This document shows positions 59,401 to 64,000 of a DNA stretch of 64,000 nucleotides, piece by piece. The notes beneath the pieces were generated by a model. That model saw nothing but the letters and a program-made list of their open reading frames with translations. It was not told the origin of the DNA and did not search any database. Each line of letters begins with the position of its first letter. The first letter of the stretch is position 1. A program made the translations under genes and the position numbers. This DNA comes from Adineta vaga (lineage: Eukaryota > Rotifera): positions 310,001-374,000 of the forward strand of contig CP075497.1 in assembly GCA_021613535.1 (NCBI GenBank), written 5' to 3'.

Positions 59401-60317
59401 GCTGATACGTTTTTTTTTTGTACATGGTATCATGGAGATTCTTTCACCGGTGGACAGAATGTGTTTGGTTCTAATTGTGATTAAAAAAATCACCTTCATG
59501 TTACGTTCTACTGTTGAGAGCGAAACAAAATATGATCGATGTCTCAAATTTTGATCCGAATTACCTCAGACGTCTCTATAATTCTGAACCACCTCCGATA
59601 AAATGGTTATAACAAATCAATTAGAAATCAATCTTTGTATAGAATTAAGTATATAAACAGCTCCGTCCGTCATTTTTTCATAAACTATAGGATTACATTA
59701 ATTATGTTTATAGAAAGTTTTCTAATTCATCTCATATAATTTAATCTCTTCCTTTATAAAAATTCAAATTTTATGAAACATGAACTAACAATTATAAATA
59801 TTAAAATAAAATAAAATATATCAGGAATGTGAGGATGGTGGATAATCAAAGAAAACACCCACAACCTAAAGTGACTATGACTTCTTTAGAATTATTTTGT
59901 TAGATAGTTTGGAAGTACGAGACACATTGATGAACAGGGCGATCAAACCATGTATTAAATCATTGATGTGATCAAATACAGTTAAGAATTAAATAAATCT
60001 CTACGACGAACATTATTTATTTTAATTAAATAACAAATATACAACGATACGTTTACAAAACAAGGACAACATCAATCTTTGAATAAATATATTCGAATAA
60101 AATATAAGGAAAAAGATTAATTAGATAAAAACGTTTTTTTTGGAATATTTTTTCTTAATTTTTCCAATTTATTTTATGTTTCTAAATGAGCTTATCATAA
60201 TAATATTTTAAATGTACTATCAAAGTCAAAAGAATTTATCTCAATAATCAACACTTATTACTTAAGTAATGTTTTCTCTTATAAAATCAATTGTTATCAT
60301 TCATTACCTGATAATAA
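59401..60317. other. Intergenic stretch
   Basis: AT-rich; a weak telomere-like pair lies at 59829-59868 (gtgaggatggtgg and acacccacaacct). No gene. Confidence 0.5.
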
Positions 60318-61676
60318 TTATGTTTGGTTTATTGGTATTTGTGAAGTGATTCTTCTTCTTCGTTTTTCAATTATCCAACTGATGAGATTCACTAATCTTG
60401 GAAAAATAAATTTTAAAATCTTGATCAGACCACCAGTAAGTCCAATTAATAATGTAATAATATAAATAATATTATTCTTTGTTTTATGAATATAACTACA
60501 TTCTTTTGGTTGACATTCATTATAATATTTTTCATATTTTATCGAAATATTCCATTCTTCAACCATTAACCGATCGAGTAGTTGTTGAAGTGTTGAATTT
60601 ATTGAATAATTACTTGATAATGATGCATCAAGTGATGTCATATTCATTGATGTTGATGATGGTGATATAAAATAGGATTGTAATTGAGTTAAACAATTTT
60701 GATTATAAAAACATTGAAGATTTGATTGTAGAAGAGCTTCGACAATAAAACATCCTCGAAACATACCAGGTACAAAAAAAGCCTCTGGATCATCCACAAA
60801 ATCTTGGTATACAAGTGGTGTAGAACATATTGCCGAAGCATCACATCCACAATCAGAATAGATTGCTGAAAGTGATATCACGTAAATAGTACCATAGAAA
60901 TTTTCAAGACGATAGTTTGTATTGAGTGCTGAATATAAAGCATTACTTTGAGTTGTACTCCGGATCGTATCAAGTGAAAGAATAAAAGTATTTGTTATTG
61001 ATGATTTAAATTGATCAATGGATACTTTAATTTGTGATTCAAATAAATCTAATGATGTTACTGTTGTACTAACATATTGATTCAAAGAAAATGTTAGCAA
61101 ATTATCAGAAATTGTTTTATTCACTAATTGACAAAATTCACTCAATGCTTGAAAAATATTAACAGTGAACTTTCGAGGATTGTCGAAGATTAAATTGATA
61201 AGTACATCCAAATTATTAAGATATTGAATCCATTGTTGAGTAACATAAATACTTGTACATACTTGATGTAATGTATAATCAATATGAAGAAATGTTTCAT
61301 AATCAATTAAAATATTTTTACATGGACATGAAAGTGTTTGTGAATATAATGAATAATGTTGTAAATATTGATCATATGTTGGGTTTGGAATTGTTGATGT
61401 TTGTGAAATTGTAATCAATGAATTATATAAGAATAGAATAAATAATGAACTGATGAGAAAGAAAATAAATAATCTTGTTGATATGCGTTGATTACGAAGT
61501 TCATGTTCATTTGTCGAAGGTGGTATCGATTCAAAAAGATTGAAAGTTTTTAAAAAGATTTTGAATTTATTCCAGAATGATAATATTAATTGATTTTTAT
61601 TGATGTCTTAAATACAAAAAATAAATCATATATAAATGAATTCTAGTTTACTCTGATGCTTTGAAGGCGATACCAT
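60318..61676 (-). CDS. Two-TM Cys-rich surface protein, third copy
   Basis: Exon 1 is 61676-61652 (M-V-S-P-S-K-H-Q plus one base) and exon 2 is 61606-60318; they join in phase to 437 aa. The architecture matches the genes at 173 and 1900: FNLFESIPPSTNEHEL before TM1 (STRLFIFFLISSLFILFLYN), a Cys-rich ectodomain (LSCPCKN, DCGCDASAICS, GCFIVEALLQSNLQCFYNQN), then CQPKECSYIHKTKNNIIYII leading into TM2 and a basic tail (RRRR). It is more diverged than the tandem pair are from each other. The small first exon defines the likely true start for the family. Unlike the fragments at 34344 and 43210 it has no breaks. Confidence 0.78.
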
Positions 61677-63005
61677 GAATATTTATCGAAGATTATTTCT
61701 AGAGTTAGTCAGAATGATTATGTTTGTAGATGACAGACAGTCATTGCCTTGAAAATGATGAAGTTAGAATCAAATCGAAAAATTTCAATGAGCTCAATCT
61801 ATACTATTTAATTTTATCGAACTTTGGTGATATGTTCGTTTTAATTAGATGCGAATTAACGTAAAATAGAGAATTTATTTGTTTTCGTTATAATTATAAC
61901 ATAGAAAAGTAATATCAAATATATTCAATAATGAAGTAAGAATTTGATATCATCAATATGTAGTTTATTATTCAAATAGTCAAAATGCATAGCACAATGA
62001 TATCTTTCATAAGAAACTCAAATAAAAATACAGGCAGCTAAAATTCACTATAATTATGTATTATATGTTTAGTTCATACAAAGAAAACATTTATGTATAT
62101 ATATGAAAGAATTTATGTACGCATATTTTTTCAACTATAAACTTGTTCTATGCAATATTACTCTACATGTTTTAGTAAGATAGTTTTTCTCGCAGATATC
62201 AAGAGCAATGATAAATAAATTCGGGGTTAAATAATATGTCTTAAACAAAAACAGATAACTTTCATTGGAACTCGAATGAAAATCAAACAACTAAATAAAT
62301 ATTAATCAATAAAAATAAATCTGAATATATATATACTATTAGCAGAGATAATCATTGAATATAATTATATCAGTAAATATTTATAGTTTGTTCTGACCTT
62401 TCCAAGACTCAGAATTTATCTTTTTTTCTCGTAGTACAGTGAAACTCAATTGGTCTTCCCGTTATGTAGTTTTACATTTTATTGTTTTATTTCACCTATC
62501 TCCCAGGACGATGGTTCCTAGAAGCAGGATTCCGCTTATTTCCGGTGCAAACCTGCAGGATATCTATGTTTTCCGCGTTGGATTACTATGGGAAAGTGTG
62601 TGGAATCCTCTTGAGGGAACCGGTGATCGTATCCGACAATCGGTTATGGCAGGTTCTTGTCGGTTCCCAACAAAACCGGATAAATCCGACGACAGGATTT
62701 GGTCGCCGGAATACTGCTTTCATGAAATCTACGGAAGGTCCTGGAACTGGACGGTTCTGGACCGGATTGTTTGACCTGGGCTTTTCAATAATCACTACAT
62801 CATTAGAAAGCGCATAGCTTGCTGCATTTTATGGTATATTAATTAAGAATAACAAAGAAAATCAAAAGATAAAAAATTGTATCACAAAAAAAGATGGTAT
62901 TTTTTCTATCGATGTAAACATTTTCTTCGAATACTAGAGTACAAGGGAAAATTTAACAAATGAAATAATAGTGTATGATATCATGCAGATTTCTACATGT
63001 AATAC
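61677..63005. other. Intergenic, with a GC-richer block at 62440-62816
   Basis: Mostly AT-rich without genes. From about 62440 to 62816 the DNA turns GC-rich with many CCGG/TCCG motifs and is open in several frames on both strands, which usually reflects composition rather than a gene. Probably a repeat or a fragment of foreign origin; no borders found. Confidence 0.45.
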
Positions 63006-63761
63006 TAGGCCTGCCATCTGTACTATAATTGGGGATACAGTACCTCATTGCGACCCCAGGTATCCTCACAAAAACTTGTACCCTTGAGGTACGCATTTTG
63101 TATCCCATTTCGACCCTTTTCACTTTAAACCACTTATGAGTTCTCTTTTAACAGAATTTAGAAAAAGTACTTTTTCTGAGCAGATTTAGAACAGTGCATA
63201 AGTTCACGAACAGTTTCTGAGCGAGTTTTCGTTCAAGAAAATGATCTGAATCCTGGAAAGTTTATTAACTTTACCATATGACACCATTCTGTATAAAAAT
63301 CGGCTGAGAACGACAAAAATTTGATAAGTTTCAGATCACTACATAAACTACGCCAGCTCTCGTGTGAAATTGTTCCACCATATCTACAAATCTCGGCTAC
63401 CTTGAATTCTATAGCGTATAAAAAGAATTGGGCTACTTAGTCTCCATAACCCATATCGTTTTTAACAATATTTGCATTTTATTTATTGAAGAAATCTATT
63501 TCGAAAACCGTTTTACTTCTGAACTAGTAATTTGCGAAAGGAGAACAGTGTAGATCATTTTTGTATAACGAAAGGCAAATATGAAATTTTACATCAAAAG
63601 AGACGATTTTTGCAATAATATTCTACAGTATCGGCTTTGATTTTGAAAAAAAATCTATGTACCCAACCGATGTACCTCATTTGAAAACAACTTGTACCTC
63701 ACATATACTCCATCGTAAATTTTTCGTACCCTATTCCGGACCTCATGAGATGGCAGCCCTG
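63006..63761. mobile_element. Non-autonomous hAT-type element (756 bp)
   Basis: Ends taggcctgccatc and gatggcagccctg are inverted repeats with two mismatches. A perfect 8-bp target duplication TGTAATAC flanks it (62998-63005 and 63762-63769). Subterminal gaggtac/gtacctc and ggtac motifs recur several times at both ends, as in hAT transposase-binding regions. No transposase sequence is left inside. Confidence 0.88.
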
Positions 63762-63769
63762 TGTAATAC

Positions 63770-64000
63770 GCAACTTTTATTAGTTTGTAATGATAACTCC
63801 CGATGTTACCGATGTTCAACTGTGCAAAATGCCAATTACTCTCATTTGACAAAACGCGTAAAGAAACACACCATTATACTATCGACCAAAACTTAGATGA
63901 TAAATACAATTTTGTCAGAAAACTCTCGAGATATATATCTCTATATGTAACTCAAAAGACCATACATGCATTATTATTTGTTAAATAATCAACTAACTAT
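63770..64000. other. Window edge, no feature
   Basis: Nothing supportable; one frame continues out of the element. Confidence 0.4.

Noticed and set aside
62439-62817. Overlapping open frames on both strands in the GC-richer block
   Set aside because: Long frames in three readings at once are expected from low stop frequency in GC-rich DNA; none looks like a protein.

Overview
The window looks like nuclear DNA of a bdelloid rotifer (Adineta/Rotaria type). The reasons are: AT-rich DNA; mostly short (about 50-70 bp) GT-AG introns; an animal nuclear receptor with a C4 zinc-finger DNA-binding domain, a 7TM receptor and an SLC5 symporter; gene families known to be expanded in bdelloids (ADP-ribosyltransferases, TPR/ART proteins, FG-GAP proteins, F-box/LRR proteins, PAN-like ectodomains); and many short tracts of TGTGGG-like DNA, the published telomere unit of Adineta vaga. 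The species assignment is inference.

Layout. 0.2-3.2 kb: tandem pair of two-TM Cys-rich surface proteins, followed by a dead hAT transposase fragment. 5.4-10.2 kb: a palindrome of two convergent genes joining an ADP-ribosyltransferase domain, a TM segment and PAN-like repeats. 10.5-12.2 kb: broken F-box/LRR gene. 13.3-17.1 kb: apparently complete DNA transposon with 36-bp terminal repeats and a three-exon transposase. 17.5-23.3 kb: small Cys-rich protein, broken TPR/ART gene, aldo-keto reductase, nuclear receptor, ubiquitin-like protein. 24.1-28.4 kb: SLC5-like symporter (about 15 exons) and a 7TM receptor. 30.2-32.9 kb: caspase-like protein. 34.0 kb: tRNA-Glu(UUC). 35.4-36.4 kb: PAN-like gene with two nonsense codons. 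37.6-39.9 kb: secreted FG-GAP protein. 41.7-43.8 kb: two-TM protein and a broken surface-protein copy. 43.9-44.9 kb: non-autonomous hAT element. 45.7-47.8 kb: type II membrane protein with a mucin stalk and FG-GAP repeats. 48.2-48.8 kb: small basic protein. 49.3-55.8 kb: large multi-exon GHKL-ATPase gene ending in a HELAH metalloprotease-like motif, carrying a foldback transposon in its first intron and an in-frame TGA. 56.5-58.1 kb: two small genes. 60.3-61.7 kb: a third surface-protein copy. 63.0-63.8 kb: another hAT-type element.

The most unusual signals are (1) a family of short telomere-like hairpins (G-rich arm, short loop, C-rich arm) seen only between genes and at one site split by a hAT insertion; (2) a receptor-like ADP-ribosyltransferase architecture in a palindrome, with a near-identical catalytic half and a diverged ectodomain half; (3) a tandem surface-protein pair with near-identical membrane-proximal ends and diverged middles; (4) several transposon insertions with perfect target-site duplications (8 bp three times, 9 bp once). 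Several genes carry stops or frameshifts in otherwise intact frames.

Limits: identifications come from reading motifs and splice sites without database searches. Exon joins were checked by reading frame in most genes. Starts of some genes are unresolved and are marked.
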